This document shows positions 8,190 to 15,639 of a stretch of 64,000 nt of DNA, one piece after another. The notes beneath the pieces were generated by a model. That model saw nothing but the letters and a program-made list of their open reading frames with translations, did no database searches and was not told the origin of the DNA. The first letter of the stretch is position 1; every line of letters begins with the position of its first letter. The position numbers and the translations under genes were made by a program. This DNA comes from Streptomyces harbinensis (GTDB lineage Bacteria > Actinomycetota > Actinomycetes > Streptomycetales > Streptomycetaceae), in assembly GCF_900116145.1 (NCBI RefSeq), contig NZ_FPAB01000014.1, positions 1-64,000 of the forward strand, written 5' to 3'.

Positions 8190-9083
8190 GGTGCGCCGGT
8201 CGGCCAGCGGTTTGCCGCCGGTCTGGCAGGTGGGGCAGTACTGGAGCGAGGAGTCCCGGTAGGACACCTCGCGGATGGTGTCCCCGCACACCGGGCACGG
8301 TTCGCCGGTGCGGCCGTGGACACGCAGGCCGCTCTTCTTCTCGGCTTTGAGCTTGCCGGCCGCGATGCCCCGGGAGCGGGCGACGGCGTCGTCGAGAGTG
8401 GTGCGGATCGCCTGGTGGAGGGCGGCGGTCTCGGTTTCGGTGAGGTTCCCCGCGGGCTTGAAGGGTGACATGCGCGCGACATGCAGGATCTCGTCGGAGT
8501 AGGCGTTGCCGATCCCGGCGATGGCCGACTGGTCGCGCAGGACGCCCTTGAGCTGCCGCCGTTCCCCGCCGAGGACGGCGGCCAGCGCCTCGGTGGTGAA
8601 GCCGGCGTCCAGCGGGTCGGGGCCGAGCCGGGCGATGCCGGGCACCTCGGCGGGGTCGCGGACCACGTACACCGCCAGCCGCTTCTGGGTGCCGGCCTCG
8701 GTCAGGTCGAAGCCGGCGCCCGGCGGCCCCTCCCCGGGGGAGGAGTCCGGGGGAGGATCGGCCAGGGTGACGCGCAGCGCGAGCGGGCCCTTGCCGGGAC
8801 GGGGAGGAGTGGCCGGCAGTTTCTCCTGCCAGCGCAGCCAGCCGGCCCGGGCCAGGTGGGTGATCAGATGGAGGCGGTCGCCGGGGCCGCCCCCGAGGTC
8901 CAGGTCCAGGAACTTGCCGTGCCGGCGCACCGCCTCCACCGTGCGGCCGGTGACGGCGGACAGCGGCGGGTCGTACGTCTTCAGCACATGGAAGGCCACC
9001 GGCAGCGCGCCGGCCACCTCGCGGCCGACGAGGTGGCCGGTGAGGAAGTCGCGCAGGGCCTCGACCTCGGGGAGTTCCGGCAT
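8172..9083 (-). CDS. Fpg/Nei family DNA glycosylase
   Basis: A 303-aa base-excision-repair bifunctional glycosylase/AP lyase. It has the family N-terminus MPELPEVE, where Pro2 is the Schiff-base nucleophile and Glu3 the general acid; the strand-inserting lysine region (RRHGKFLDLDL, about residue 57); the helix-two-turn-helix (GIGNAYSDEIL); and a C-terminal four-Cys zinc finger (CPVCG...CPTC). It removes oxidised purines or pyrimidines; which one cannot be told from sequence alone. No Shine-Dalgarno is visible; the ATG lies 8 nt after a -10-like TATATG on the minus strand, so translation is probably leaderless. A 13-bp tandem repeat lies just upstream. Confidence 0.93.
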   Translation of the reverse strand: MPELPEVEALRDFLTGHLVGREVAGALPVAFHVLKTYDPPLSAVTGRTVEAVRRHGKFLDLDLGGGPGDRLHLITHLARAGWLRWQEKLPATPPRPGKGPLALRVTLADPPPDSSPGEGPPGAGFDLTEAGTQKRLAVYVVRDPAEVPGIARLGPDPLDAGFTTEALAAVLGGERRQLKGVLRDQSAIAGIGNAYSDEILHVARMSPFKPAGNLTETETAALHQAIRTTLDDAVARSRGIAAGKLKAEKKSGLRVHGRTGEPCPVCGDTIREVSYRDSSLQYCPTCQTGGKPLADRRTSRFLK

Positions 9084-9099
9084 ATGTTCAGCATATATG
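9084..9099 (-). promoter_or_regulatory. Probable leaderless promoter of the Fpg/Nei gene
   Basis: On the minus strand the AT-rich stretch ACATATATGCTGAACAT immediately precedes the glycosylase ATG. A TATATG -10 ends 8 nt before the ATG, where transcription would start at or next to the initiation codon. The corresponding -35 region falls in the last copy of the neighbouring 13-bp repeat. Confidence 0.45.
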
Positions 9100-9111
9100 T
9101 CCGGGTTGTGC

Positions 9112-9189
9112 GCTGAAGGGCTCCGCTGAAGGGCTCCGCTGAAGGGCTCCGCTGAAGGGCTCCGCTGAAGGGCTCCACCGAAGGGCTCA
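9112..9189. repeat. 13-bp tandem repeat, six units
   Basis: Five perfect head-to-tail copies of GCTGAAGGGCTCC (9112-9176) are followed by one degenerate copy (9177-9189) that runs into the stop codon of the O-methyltransferase gene. The array fills the gap upstream of the Fpg/Nei gene. Confidence 0.97.
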
Positions 9190-9840
9190 GCGCTTGCGGA
9201 CCACCGTCACCCCGTCCCGCACCGGCAGCAGCACACTCTCCACCCGCTCATCGGCGGTGATCGCGTCGTTCAGCTCCCGGATCACCAGATCCGGCTCCTC
9301 GCCCGCCGCCGGATCCAGCACCCGGCCCTCGCGCAGCACGTTGTCCAGCACGATCACCCCGCCCGGCCGCAGCCGGGTCAGCAGCTCCTCGTAGTACACC
9401 GGGTAGCCCACCTTGTCCGCGTCGATGAACGCGAAGTCCAGATACTCCTCGCGCGGCAGCGCCCGCAGCGTCTCGGCGGCCGGCGCGATCCGCAGCTCGA
9501 TGCGGTCGGCGACCCCCGCCCGCTCCCAGTACCGGCGGGCCGTCCCCGTCCACTCCTCGCTCACGTCGCACGCCAGCAGCCGCCCGCCCGGCGCGAGCCC
9601 CCGGGCGATGCAGATCGAGGAGTACCCGGTGAAGGTGCCCACCTCCACCGCGTGCAGGGTGCCCGTCAGCTTCACCAGCAGCGTCAGCAGCGTGCCCTGG
9701 TCGTGGCTGATCTGCATCCGGGCGTTGTCCGGCAGCAGCCGGCGGGTCTCCGCCGCGAGATCGCGCAGCACCTCGTCCGCCGGAGTGGCGTGATCGAGCA
9801 GATAGTCGCTGAGGGCGGGATGGACGATGTCGATGCTCAT
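9187..9840 (-). CDS. SAM-dependent O-methyltransferase (CCoAMT-like)
   Basis: A 217-aa class I methyltransferase of the caffeoyl-CoA/catechol O-methyltransferase type. Motif I is VEVGTFTGYSSICIARGL (about residues 60-77), motif II LLACDVSEEW, the metal/catalytic Asp motif FAFIDADKVGYPVYYE (about 133-148) and motif VI-like GGVIVLDNVLREG. Metal-binding D and DN are present. The family methylates catechol-like hydroxyls; the substrate here is unknown. The ATG at 9840 directly begins the domain (MSIDIVHPALSDYLL). A 14-bp inverted repeat lies 3 bp upstream, and no Shine-Dalgarno is seen, so the mRNA may be leaderless or repressed at its start. Confidence 0.92.
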   Translation of the reverse strand: MSIDIVHPALSDYLLDHATPADEVLRDLAAETRRLLPDNARMQISHDQGTLLTLLVKLTGTLHAVEVGTFTGYSSICIARGLAPGGRLLACDVSEEWTGTARRYWERAGVADRIELRIAPAAETLRALPREEYLDFAFIDADKVGYPVYYEELLTRLRPGGVIVLDNVLREGRVLDPAAGEEPDLVIRELNDAITADERVESVLLPVRDGVTVVRKR

Positions 9841-9843
9841 GAT

Positions 9844-9857
9844 GTGACTGTAGTCAC
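9844..9857. promoter_or_regulatory. Inverted repeat at the O-methyltransferase start
   Basis: GTGACTGTAGTCAC: two 6-bp arms with a 2-bp centre, lying 3 bp upstream of the methyltransferase ATG and near the 3' end of the rhomboid gene. Its position suits an operator for a dimeric repressor. Confidence 0.4.
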
Positions 9858-9860
9858 CCC

Positions 9861-10529
9861 TCAGCCCGGGTGGCCCGGGGGCGGACCGGTCAGCCCGCGC
9901 CGGTCCCACACCGTACGGCGCCGGCGCGGGCCGCGCTCCCCGCGCCGCAGCCAGAACGCCGAGGCCACCCCGCCCAGCAGGCCGAACAGATGGCCCTGCC
10001 AGGACACCCCGGTCTCGGTCGGCAGCACCCCCCACAGCAGCGAGCCGTACACCAGGAACACGGTGATCCCCACCGTGATGTCCACCGCGTTGCGCTCCAC
10101 GAAGCCGCGCGCCAGCAGATAGCCGAACAGCCCGAACACCACCCCGGACGCCCCGGCCGTGATCGAGCCGCCCGACGCCGTCAGCCACACGCCGAGACCC
10201 GACACCGTGATGATCACGAACGACACGGCGAGGAACCGCCCGATGCCGCGCAGCGCCGCCAGGAACCCGAAGATCACCAGCGGCCAGCTGTTCGCCGCCA
10301 GATGGTCGAAGCCGAAGTGCAGGAACGCCGCCGGGTAGATGTCCAGCAGGGCACCGGTGTCGCGCGGCTCGATGCCGTACTCGCACACCAGCGGCGGGTC
10401 GTAGTCGTAGGGCAGGCAGTACGGATCGCTGCCGTCGGCGGCGGCGAGCCCCCACAGCACCGCCAGCCACACCAGCATCAGTACGCCGGCCGCCAGCGCG
10501 CGGCGGCCACGGGATCCTCCGATCGGCAC
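9861..10529 (-). CDS. Rhomboid family intramembrane serine protease
   Basis: A 222-aa polytopic membrane protein, about six helices. The catalytic dyad is visible: GASGVVFG (Ser, about residue 128) in TM4 and SWQGHLFG (His, about residue 180) in TM6. The TM2 HFGFDHLAANSWPLVIFG segment with the conserved His/Asn supports the oxyanion site. Length is typical of minimal bacterial rhomboids. An extracytoplasmic loop carries two Cys (CLPYDYDPPLVC). It is on the same strand as, and just upstream of, the methyltransferase. Physiological substrates are unknown. Confidence 0.9.
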   Translation of the reverse strand: MPIGGSRGRRALAAGVLMLVWLAVLWGLAAADGSDPYCLPYDYDPPLVCEYGIEPRDTGALLDIYPAAFLHFGFDHLAANSWPLVIFGFLAALRGIGRFLAVSFVIITVSGLGVWLTASGGSITAGASGVVFGLFGYLLARGFVERNAVDITVGITVFLVYGSLLWGVLPTETGVSWQGHLFGLLGGVASAFWLRRGERGPRRRRTVWDRRGLTGPPPGHPG

Positions 10530-10628
10530 GGTCTGCCCCTCCCAGCCTTCCGAGTGCTCCGGTCCTGCGTCCTGCCTACCCCGTGCGCCCCGGGTCCTCC
10601 CGCCGCGTCCGTCCGGCGGCGGGCCCGG

Positions 10629-11810
10629 TCACGGCTGGAGCGGCCCGGGGATGTTGGCCCGCTCCGGGTTCTCCTCGCGCGCGTCCCGCTGCGTCTGCAG
10701 ATACATCAGCGCCACCGTCAGATCCTGCGGGGTCAGCACATCCCGGTTCTCCGGCGGCGCGGTCAGACTGATCGCCGACCCGCCGGTGAGCGTCATCCGC
10801 AGCGGCAGCTCACCCGCGCCCGCGCCCCCGAACTGGCCCAGATCGAAGGCGACCTCCGACAGCACCCCGTTGCGGATCGCCAGCCGGGCCGTCACCCGCT
10901 CGTCCGGGTCGGCCGGCGGATGGAACACCGGCGGCAGCCCGAACCGCGCGCCCTGCTCGGTCAGCAGCGTCAGCAGCGGCGACAGCGCCCGCTGCGCCTG
11001 CCCGGCCGGCAGCCGCACCTCCACCAGCTCCGCGCCCCGCTCCTGCCCGGCGCGCTCCAGCGTCGCCCCCGAGCGCAGCGCCGCGCCCAGGTCGGCGGCG
11101 AACCGCCACTGCCCGGCCGGGTCCAGGGTATTGCCGCCCTCCGACATCGCCGCCGCGAACACCTGCGCCTGCTCCGCGCCGAGCAGGGTGTGGTCGCTGA
11201 CGGCGCGGGCGTACTCGTCGTACTGGTACGGGTCGACCTCCACCCACGCGCCGCGCAGCGCGTCGCGCGCCACCCGCAGCGAGTCGGGGAGCGCGCCGGC
11301 GTCGCGCACGAAGTGCGCCGCCTCGGCGTTGGCCGCCTCGCCGCCCCGGTAGACGTCGCGGACGACGGTGTCGACCGAGACCCGCACGAACGTCCTGCCC
11401 AGTATGTTCTTGACGCCGACCGCGTCCAGGCCGCCGAAGTTGAGGGCGACGGCCCCGGCCAGCGGGTCGGCGTTCCTGCGGTCCTTCAGCCGGATCTCGC
11501 GCTCCGGGTCGCCGACGACCGCCAGCAGCTCCATGTCGGCGAGCAGCCGCGCGTCGTCCATCGACGGCTCGGGGCCGCCGTCCCGCGCCGCCAGCGTCAG
11601 CAGATAGTCGTACATCTCGTCGGGGGTGGCGTCCAGCGTCGCCTGGAGCGACAGACCCTCCCACGACAGCAGCTGATCGACGGCACCGCTGACGCTGAAC
11701 CCGGTCTGGGCCTGCTGAATCAGCGAACAGCCACTGGTGCCGATGGCGAGCGCGGCGACCCCGCCGAGGGCGGCCAGCCGGCGCAGTACGGTGCGGCGCG
11801 GGGTATCGAT
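10629..11810 (-). CDS. Putative lipoprotein with an apparent ATC start
   Basis: A 393-aa exported protein if read from 11810, where an AGGAG ribosome site (11821-11817) lies 6 nt before an ATC codon. From there the frame gives a textbook lipoprotein signal: RR-rich n-region, hydrophobic core LAALGGVAALAIG and lipobox TSGC, then mature helical sequence. No ATG, GTG or TTG exists in this frame between the upstream stop (11969) and an internal ATG at 11615, which would discard the signal and about 65 coding residues. The body resembles LolA/LppX-like envelope lipoproteins in length and strand pattern (ADPLAGAVALNFGGLD, VSVDTVVRDVYRGGEAAN); function is unknown. Either ATC is used, or the codon is a mutation or sequencing error. 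Confidence 0.75.
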   Translation of the reverse strand: MDTPRRTVLRRLAALGGVAALAIGTSGCSLIQQAQTGFSVSGAVDQLLSWEGLSLQATLDATPDEMYDYLLTLAARDGGPEPSMDDARLLADMELLAVVGDPEREIRLKDRRNADPLAGAVALNFGGLDAVGVKNILGRTFVRVSVDTVVRDVYRGGEAANAEAAHFVRDAGALPDSLRVARDALRGAWVEVDPYQYDEYARAVSDHTLLGAEQAQVFAAAMSEGGNTLDPAGQWRFAADLGAALRSGATLERAGQERGAELVEVRLPAGQAQRALSPLLTLLTEQGARFGLPPVFHPPADPDERVTARLAIRNGVLSEVAFDLGQFGGAGAGELPLRMTLTGGSAISLTAPPENRDVLTPQDLTVALMYLQTQRDAREENPERANIPGPLQP

Positions 11811-11980
11811 GTCGGGCTCCTGGGGCGTACGGGTGGGGGGACGGTGGTGCGGTCCGTGCCGTTCCAGTTTCCATGGGCGCGGCGGTGGCCGGGCGCTGGG
11901 GCACAGCTCTGTGGCGAAGGCGTCACCGTCCGGTAAGGGGACTGTTAGCTGCGGACGGCCGGTTGGTTACGCTCGGGGGC

Positions 11981-12670
11981 ATGCCGAGCAGTGACGGGCC
12001 GCAGGGCCGCCGCCCCTGGATCGTGGGGGTGTCGGGGGCCTCCGGCACCCCGTACGCCGCCGCCGTACTGCGGGCGCTGCTCGCCGCCGGGGAACCGGTC
12101 GACCTGGTCGTCAGCCGGGCGGCGCGGCTCACCCTCCTGGATGAGACCGCCGGGCCCTTCCGCGACGCCCACTGGCAGCCCGACCTGGAACGCTGGCTGC
12201 GCCAGGGCGCGGACGGGACGCCGGACGCCTTCGCGGTGGACACCGGCGGCGTACGGTACTGGCCGGCCGGCGACCTGGGCGCGGGCCCGTCCTCCGGCTC
12301 GTACCCGGCGCGCGGCATGCTGATCGTGCCCGCCTCCACGGCCGCGGTGGCCGGGGTGGCGCTCGGCCTCTCCAAGGACCTGCTCCAGCGGGCCGCCTCC
12401 GTCACGCTGAAGGAGCGCAGGCCGCTGGTGGTCGCGGTGCGCGAGTCGCCGCTGACCGGCCCGACGCTGCGCCACCTGGTCGCGCTGGACGAGGCGGGCG
12501 CGGTGGTGGCCCCGGCCTCGCCCGCGTTCTACGCGGGTGCGCGCGACCTCCAGCAACTGGTGGACTTCGTGGCGGGGCGGGTGCTGGACGCGGCCGGGGT
12601 GGCCCACACGCTGTACCGCCGTTGGAATGGCGAGCTGGGGGCCGCCGCCCGCGCGGGTGGGCACAGTTAA
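11981..12670 (+). CDS. ubiX: UbiX-type flavin prenyltransferase
   Basis: A 229-aa enzyme that joins a dimethylallyl unit to FMN to make prenylated FMN, the cofactor of UbiD-type decarboxylases. FMN-binding motifs are clear: VGVSGASGTPYAAAVLRAL at the N-terminus, VSRAARLTL, and the signature PASTAAVAGVALGLSKDLLQRAASVTLKERR with downstream VVAVRESPL. The ATG at 11981 sits after GGGGG. In the futalosine route this supports decarboxylation of 1,4-dihydroxy-6-naphthoate. It is followed on the same strand by Lrp and mqnE. The UbiD decarboxylase and UbiA-type prenyltransferase expected beside it are not here. Confidence 0.92.
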   Translation: MPSSDGPQGRRPWIVGVSGASGTPYAAAVLRALLAAGEPVDLVVSRAARLTLLDETAGPFRDAHWQPDLERWLRQGADGTPDAFAVDTGGVRYWPAGDLGAGPSSGSYPARGMLIVPASTAAVAGVALGLSKDLLQRAASVTLKERRPLVVAVRESPLTGPTLRHLVALDEAGAVVAPASPAFYAGARDLQQLVDFVAGRVLDAAGVAHTLYRRWNGELGAAARAGGHS

Positions 12671-12745
12671 GGCCACGGGGCGCTCATGCCTTAGATTCAT
12701 CCGTGCACATCGACCGGACCGGGCAATGAGAAAGGCTTCGTGACG

Positions 12746-13207
12746 ATGGACGCGGTGGACAGACAGCTCATCCAGGCCCTGCGCGAGAACGGGCGGGCCT
12801 CGTACGCGGAGCTGGGGCGTCTGGTGGGTCTGTCGGGGCCGAGCGTCACCGACCGGATCAACCGCCTGGAGGCGGCGGGCGTCATCACCGGCTACCGGGC
12901 CACGGTGGACGCGCGGTCGCTGGGCCTGGGGGTGACGGCGCTCATCGGGATCCAGCTGTCGGACGCGGTGGACCACGAGGACGTCGCGGGCCGGCTGAAG
13001 GAGCTGGCCGAGATCGAGGACTGCTGGTTCATCGCGGGCGACGACTCGTTCATGGTGAAGGTGCGCGCCTCCGACGTGGACGGCCTGGAGCGCACCATCC
13101 GGCGGCTGTCCGGCACCCAGGGCGTCTCCCGCACCCGGACCACGATCGTGTTGTCCACGAAGTGGGAGAACCGGGTCGGGGAGCTGCCTGTCAGTGGCCA
13201 GGCGTAG
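12746..13207 (+). CDS. Lrp/AsnC family transcriptional regulator
   Basis: A 153-aa regulator: N-terminal winged helix-turn-helix (DRQLIQALRENGRASYAELGRLVGLSGPSVTDRINRLEAAGVI, residues about 4-47) and a C-terminal RAM ligand/oligomerisation domain (GVTALIGIQL, CWFIAGDDSFMVKVRASDVDGLE). These proteins form octamers that sense amino acids or related metabolites. A GTG at 12740 in the same frame is an alternative start; AGAAAGG lies upstream of both. It sits between ubiX and mqnE, suggesting autoregulation or control of these menaquinone genes, though this is context only. Confidence 0.92.
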   Translation: MDAVDRQLIQALRENGRASYAELGRLVGLSGPSVTDRINRLEAAGVITGYRATVDARSLGLGVTALIGIQLSDAVDHEDVAGRLKELAEIEDCWFIAGDDSFMVKVRASDVDGLERTIRRLSGTQGVSRTRTTIVLSTKWENRVGELPVSGQA

Positions 13208-13242
13208 GGTCGTCAGGAGTGTCGAGGCGAGGAGGCGCGAGG

Positions 13243-14409
13243 ATGGACGCGGGACTCAAGCGGGACCTTGAGGAGAAGGTGCGCGCCGGGGAAAGGCTCT
13301 CCCGCGAGGACGGGATCGCCCTGTACGAGGCGGACGACCTGGCGTGGCTGGGCGAGCTGGCGCACGAGGTCCGCACCCGGAAGAACGGCGATGTCGTCCA
13401 CTTCAACGTCAACCGCCACCTCAACATGACCAACGTGTGCACCGCGTCGTGCGCGTACTGCTCCTTCCAGCGCAAGCCGGGGGAGAAGGACGCGTACACC
13501 ATGCGCATCGAGGAGGCCGTGCGGCTGGCCAAGGCCATGGAGGGCGACCGGCTCACCGAGCTGCACATCGTCAACGGCCTGCATCCGTCGCTGCCGTGGC
13601 GGTACTACCCGCGGTCGCTGCGGGCGCTGAAGGAGGTCCTGCCGGACACGGTCTCGCTCAAAGCGTTCACCGCCACCGAGATCCACCACTTCGAGTCGAT
13701 CTCCGGGCTGTCCGCCTCCGAGATCCTCGACGAGCTGATCGACGCCGGGCTGGAGTCGCTGACCGGCGGCGGCGCGGAGATCTTCGACTGGGAGGTCCGC
13801 CAGCACATCGTGGACCACCGCACCCACTGGGAGGACTGGTCCCGCATCCACCGGCTGGCGCACGAGAAGGGTCTCAAGACCCCGTGCACCATGCTGTACG
13901 GGCACATCGAGGAGCGCCGGCACCGGGTGGACCACGTGCTGCGGCTGCGCGAACTCCAGGACGAGACCGGCGGCTTCCAGGTCTTCATCCCGCTGCGCTA
14001 CCAGCACGACTTCGTGGACATGAAGGACGGCAAGATCCGCAACCGGCTCCAGGCCAGGACCACCATGGCCACCGGCGCGGAGGCGCTGCGCACCTTCGCC
14101 GTCTCCCGGCTGCTGTTCGACAACGTGCCGCACGTGAAGGTGTTCTGGGTGATGCACGGGGTGCAGACCGCCCAGCTGGCGCTCCAGCACGGCGCGGACG
14201 ACATGGACGGCTCGGTCGTGGAGTACAAGATCACCCACGACGCCGACAACTTCGGCACCCCGGACAAGCTGACCCGCGAGGATCTGCTGGAGCTGATCCG
14301 GGACGCCGGGTTCCGGCCGGTGGAGCGCAACACTCGCTACGAGATCGTGCGCGAGTACGACGGTCCGGACGCCGGGCGGCGCGAGTCGCCGCAGCCGATG
14401 CGGGTGTGA
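13243..14409 (+). CDS. mqnE: Aminofutalosine synthase MqnE
   Basis: A 388-aa radical-SAM enzyme of the futalosine menaquinone pathway, joining SAM-derived adenosyl radical to 3-[(1-carboxyvinyl)oxy]benzoate to give aminofutalosine. The radical-SAM Cys triad is in the atypical MqnE/MqnC/CofG setting NVCTASCAYCSF (about residues 63-74). Downstream motifs ELHIVNGLHPSLPWRYY, KAFTATEIHHFESISGLS and LESLTGGGAEIFDWEVR separate MqnE from MqnC, which is encoded at 26.1 kb. GGAGG lies 7 bp before the ATG. The downstream acetyltransferase overlaps its stop by 4 bp. Confidence 0.95.
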   Translation: MDAGLKRDLEEKVRAGERLSREDGIALYEADDLAWLGELAHEVRTRKNGDVVHFNVNRHLNMTNVCTASCAYCSFQRKPGEKDAYTMRIEEAVRLAKAMEGDRLTELHIVNGLHPSLPWRYYPRSLRALKEVLPDTVSLKAFTATEIHHFESISGLSASEILDELIDAGLESLTGGGAEIFDWEVRQHIVDHRTHWEDWSRIHRLAHEKGLKTPCTMLYGHIEERRHRVDHVLRLRELQDETGGFQVFIPLRYQHDFVDMKDGKIRNRLQARTTMATGAEALRTFAVSRLLFDNVPHVKVFWVMHGVQTAQLALQHGADDMDGSVVEYKITHDADNFGTPDKLTREDLLELIRDAGFRPVERNTRYEIVREYDGPDAGRRESPQPMRV

Positions 14410-14933
14410 CGCCGGTGCGCTGGGTGCTGGACCCGGAGATCACCCCGCGGCTGCGGGAGGAGCTGGCCGGGCTGTGGTCCGAGGTCGTGGAGGCGGGCGG
14501 GGCCGTCGGGTTCCCGCCCGGCACCGGGCCGGCCGGGGTGCTGCCGGAGCTGGACCGGCATCTGGCGGGCATCGGGGCCGGCACCACCCGGCTGCTGCTG
14601 GGCGTGGACGAGGCCGGCGGCCCGGCGGCCACCGCGTTCATCGTGCACACCGGGCACGCGCTGATGGGCCACTGGGTGTGGCTCAAGACGGTGATGGTGC
14701 GGCCGGCCGCCCAGGGGGCCGGGGCCGGACGGGAGCTGATGGCCGAGGCGGAGCGGGCGATACGCGGCTTCGGCGGCATCCGCGCGATCCGGCTGACCTG
14801 CCGGGGCGGCATGGGTCTTGAGCGGTTCTACGCGGCGTGCGGCTACAAGGAGGTCGGCCGGGTCCCGGACGCGATCGCGGTCGGCGGCGGCGAGCTGCGC
14901 GACGACGTCATGATGTGGCGCCCGCTGGACTGA
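14406..14933 (+). CDS. GNAT family N-acetyltransferase
   Basis: A 175-aa acetyltransferase. Motif A reads VMVRPAAQGAGAGRELMAEAERAI (about residues 98-121, Q-G-A-G-A-G core); the C-terminal LTCRGGMGLERFYAACGYKEVGRVPDAI is the usual GNAT motif B. The GTG start overlaps the mqnE stop (GTGA), so the two are translationally coupled; the substrate might be linked to menaquinone precursors but nothing in the sequence proves it. Confidence 0.88.
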   Translation: MTPVRWVLDPEITPRLREELAGLWSEVVEAGGAVGFPPGTGPAGVLPELDRHLAGIGAGTTRLLLGVDEAGGPAATAFIVHTGHALMGHWVWLKTVMVRPAAQGAGAGRELMAEAERAIRGFGGIRAIRLTCRGGMGLERFYAACGYKEVGRVPDAIAVGGGELRDDVMMWRPLD

Positions 14934-15027
14934 ACGCCCGGGTGGGGCGGGCGGCTGCGGGCGCCCGTTCGGCATGTGTTTGACTGGGACGACCGAAGAC
15001 GCCGGAATGAGGAAAAGGGTCCCCGCC

Positions 15028-15339
15028 GTGAGCAGCAGCACCAAGAGCGCGACGCTTCGCTATACGGGTCTGCGGCTGGCGATCTTCGCCGGCTGTTTCG
15101 CGGTGGTCGCCGTCCTCGCGTACATCGGTGTGATCCCGGAGAGCTTCGGCACGGCCAACCCGCTGTGGCTGGTGCTGCTGGCGACGGTGATCTCCGCGCC
15201 GCTCAGCTTCGTGCTGCTGCGCAACCAGCGCGACGCCATGTCCGCGCAGCTCGCGCCGCGCGTGGACCGGGCCATGGGCAAACTCCGCGCGAACCAGGGC
15301 ATGGAGGACGACGCGGATGATGCCGCCCGTTCGGCCTGA
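15028..15339 (+). CDS. DUF4229 small membrane protein
   Basis: A 103-aa protein with two hydrophobic segments (about residues 11-34, LRLAIFAGCFAVVAVLAYIG, and 44-62, LWLVLLATVISAPLSFVLL) and a charged C-terminal tail, matching the DUF4229 family found across actinomycetes, whose function is unknown. GTG at 15028 is preferred because GGAAAAGG lies 9 bp before it; an in-frame ATG at 15007 would add seven residues and destroy that spacing. Confidence 0.8.
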   Translation: MSSSTKSATLRYTGLRLAIFAGCFAVVAVLAYIGVIPESFGTANPLWLVLLATVISAPLSFVLLRNQRDAMSAQLAPRVDRAMGKLRANQGMEDDADDAARSA

Positions 15340-15417
15340 ACCATCCGCCGCCCCGGAAGTTCCCGGCGTACGCCGGTGTGAGCCAGGTCACGGTTTCCTG
15401 GTGCTACCGTGATGGAC

Positions 15418-15519
15418 ATGAACACAGCAGCCGCGCCGCGCCCCCTGCACGGGGTGCTCCTTGTCGCGCGCCTGCACATCGACCTGTGCCGCCGCCCCAC
15501 CGCGGCCTGTCGTCGCTGA
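15418..15519 (+). CDS. Short leader peptide, cysteine-attenuation type
   Basis: A 33-codon open frame (35 if started at the in-frame ATG at 15412) ending 120 bp before the symporter gene. Its last part, RLHIDLCRRPTAACRR, fits the actinobacterial leader-peptide pattern of R-x-H-x-D-L-C-R followed by a small residue and C; such peptides precede sulfur and cysteine genes and are thought to act by ribosome stalling at Cys codons. Two Cys codons (TGC, TGT) lie in the final 13 codons. The peptide itself probably has no function beyond regulation. Confidence 0.7.
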   Translation: MNTAAAPRPLHGVLLVARLHIDLCRRPTAACRR

Positions 15520-15586
15520 CCCGCACGTCGCCGTACCCCTGGCCTTCCGGCCGTTTCACCGCGACCCTTCCCGTGCTGTGTCCCCC

Positions 15587-15606
15587 CAGGGCATTCCCCT
15601 GCCCTG
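15587..15606 (+). promoter_or_regulatory. Hairpin between leader peptide and symporter
   Basis: CAGGGC and GCCCTG form a 6-bp stem with an 8-nt loop in the 120-bp leader region between the leader stop and the symporter start. It could be one arm of an attenuator that responds to ribosome position on the leader peptide; no T-run follows, so a Rho-type or translational mechanism would be more likely. Confidence 0.3.
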
Positions 15607-15639
15607 ACCCATGTCGAAAACTCACTCGCCGACCGGAGC

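Noticed and set aside
11831..11873. Frameshift in the G-run (11835-11840) joining ATG 11873 to the lipoprotein frame
   Set aside because: Possible, but the ribosome site and signal peptide geometry fit a start at 11810 better, without needing an indel.
13344..14933. Long frame running through mqnE in another phase into the acetyltransferase
   Set aside because: Only the last 176 codons (from GTG 14406) code; the upstream part is the shadow of mqnE.
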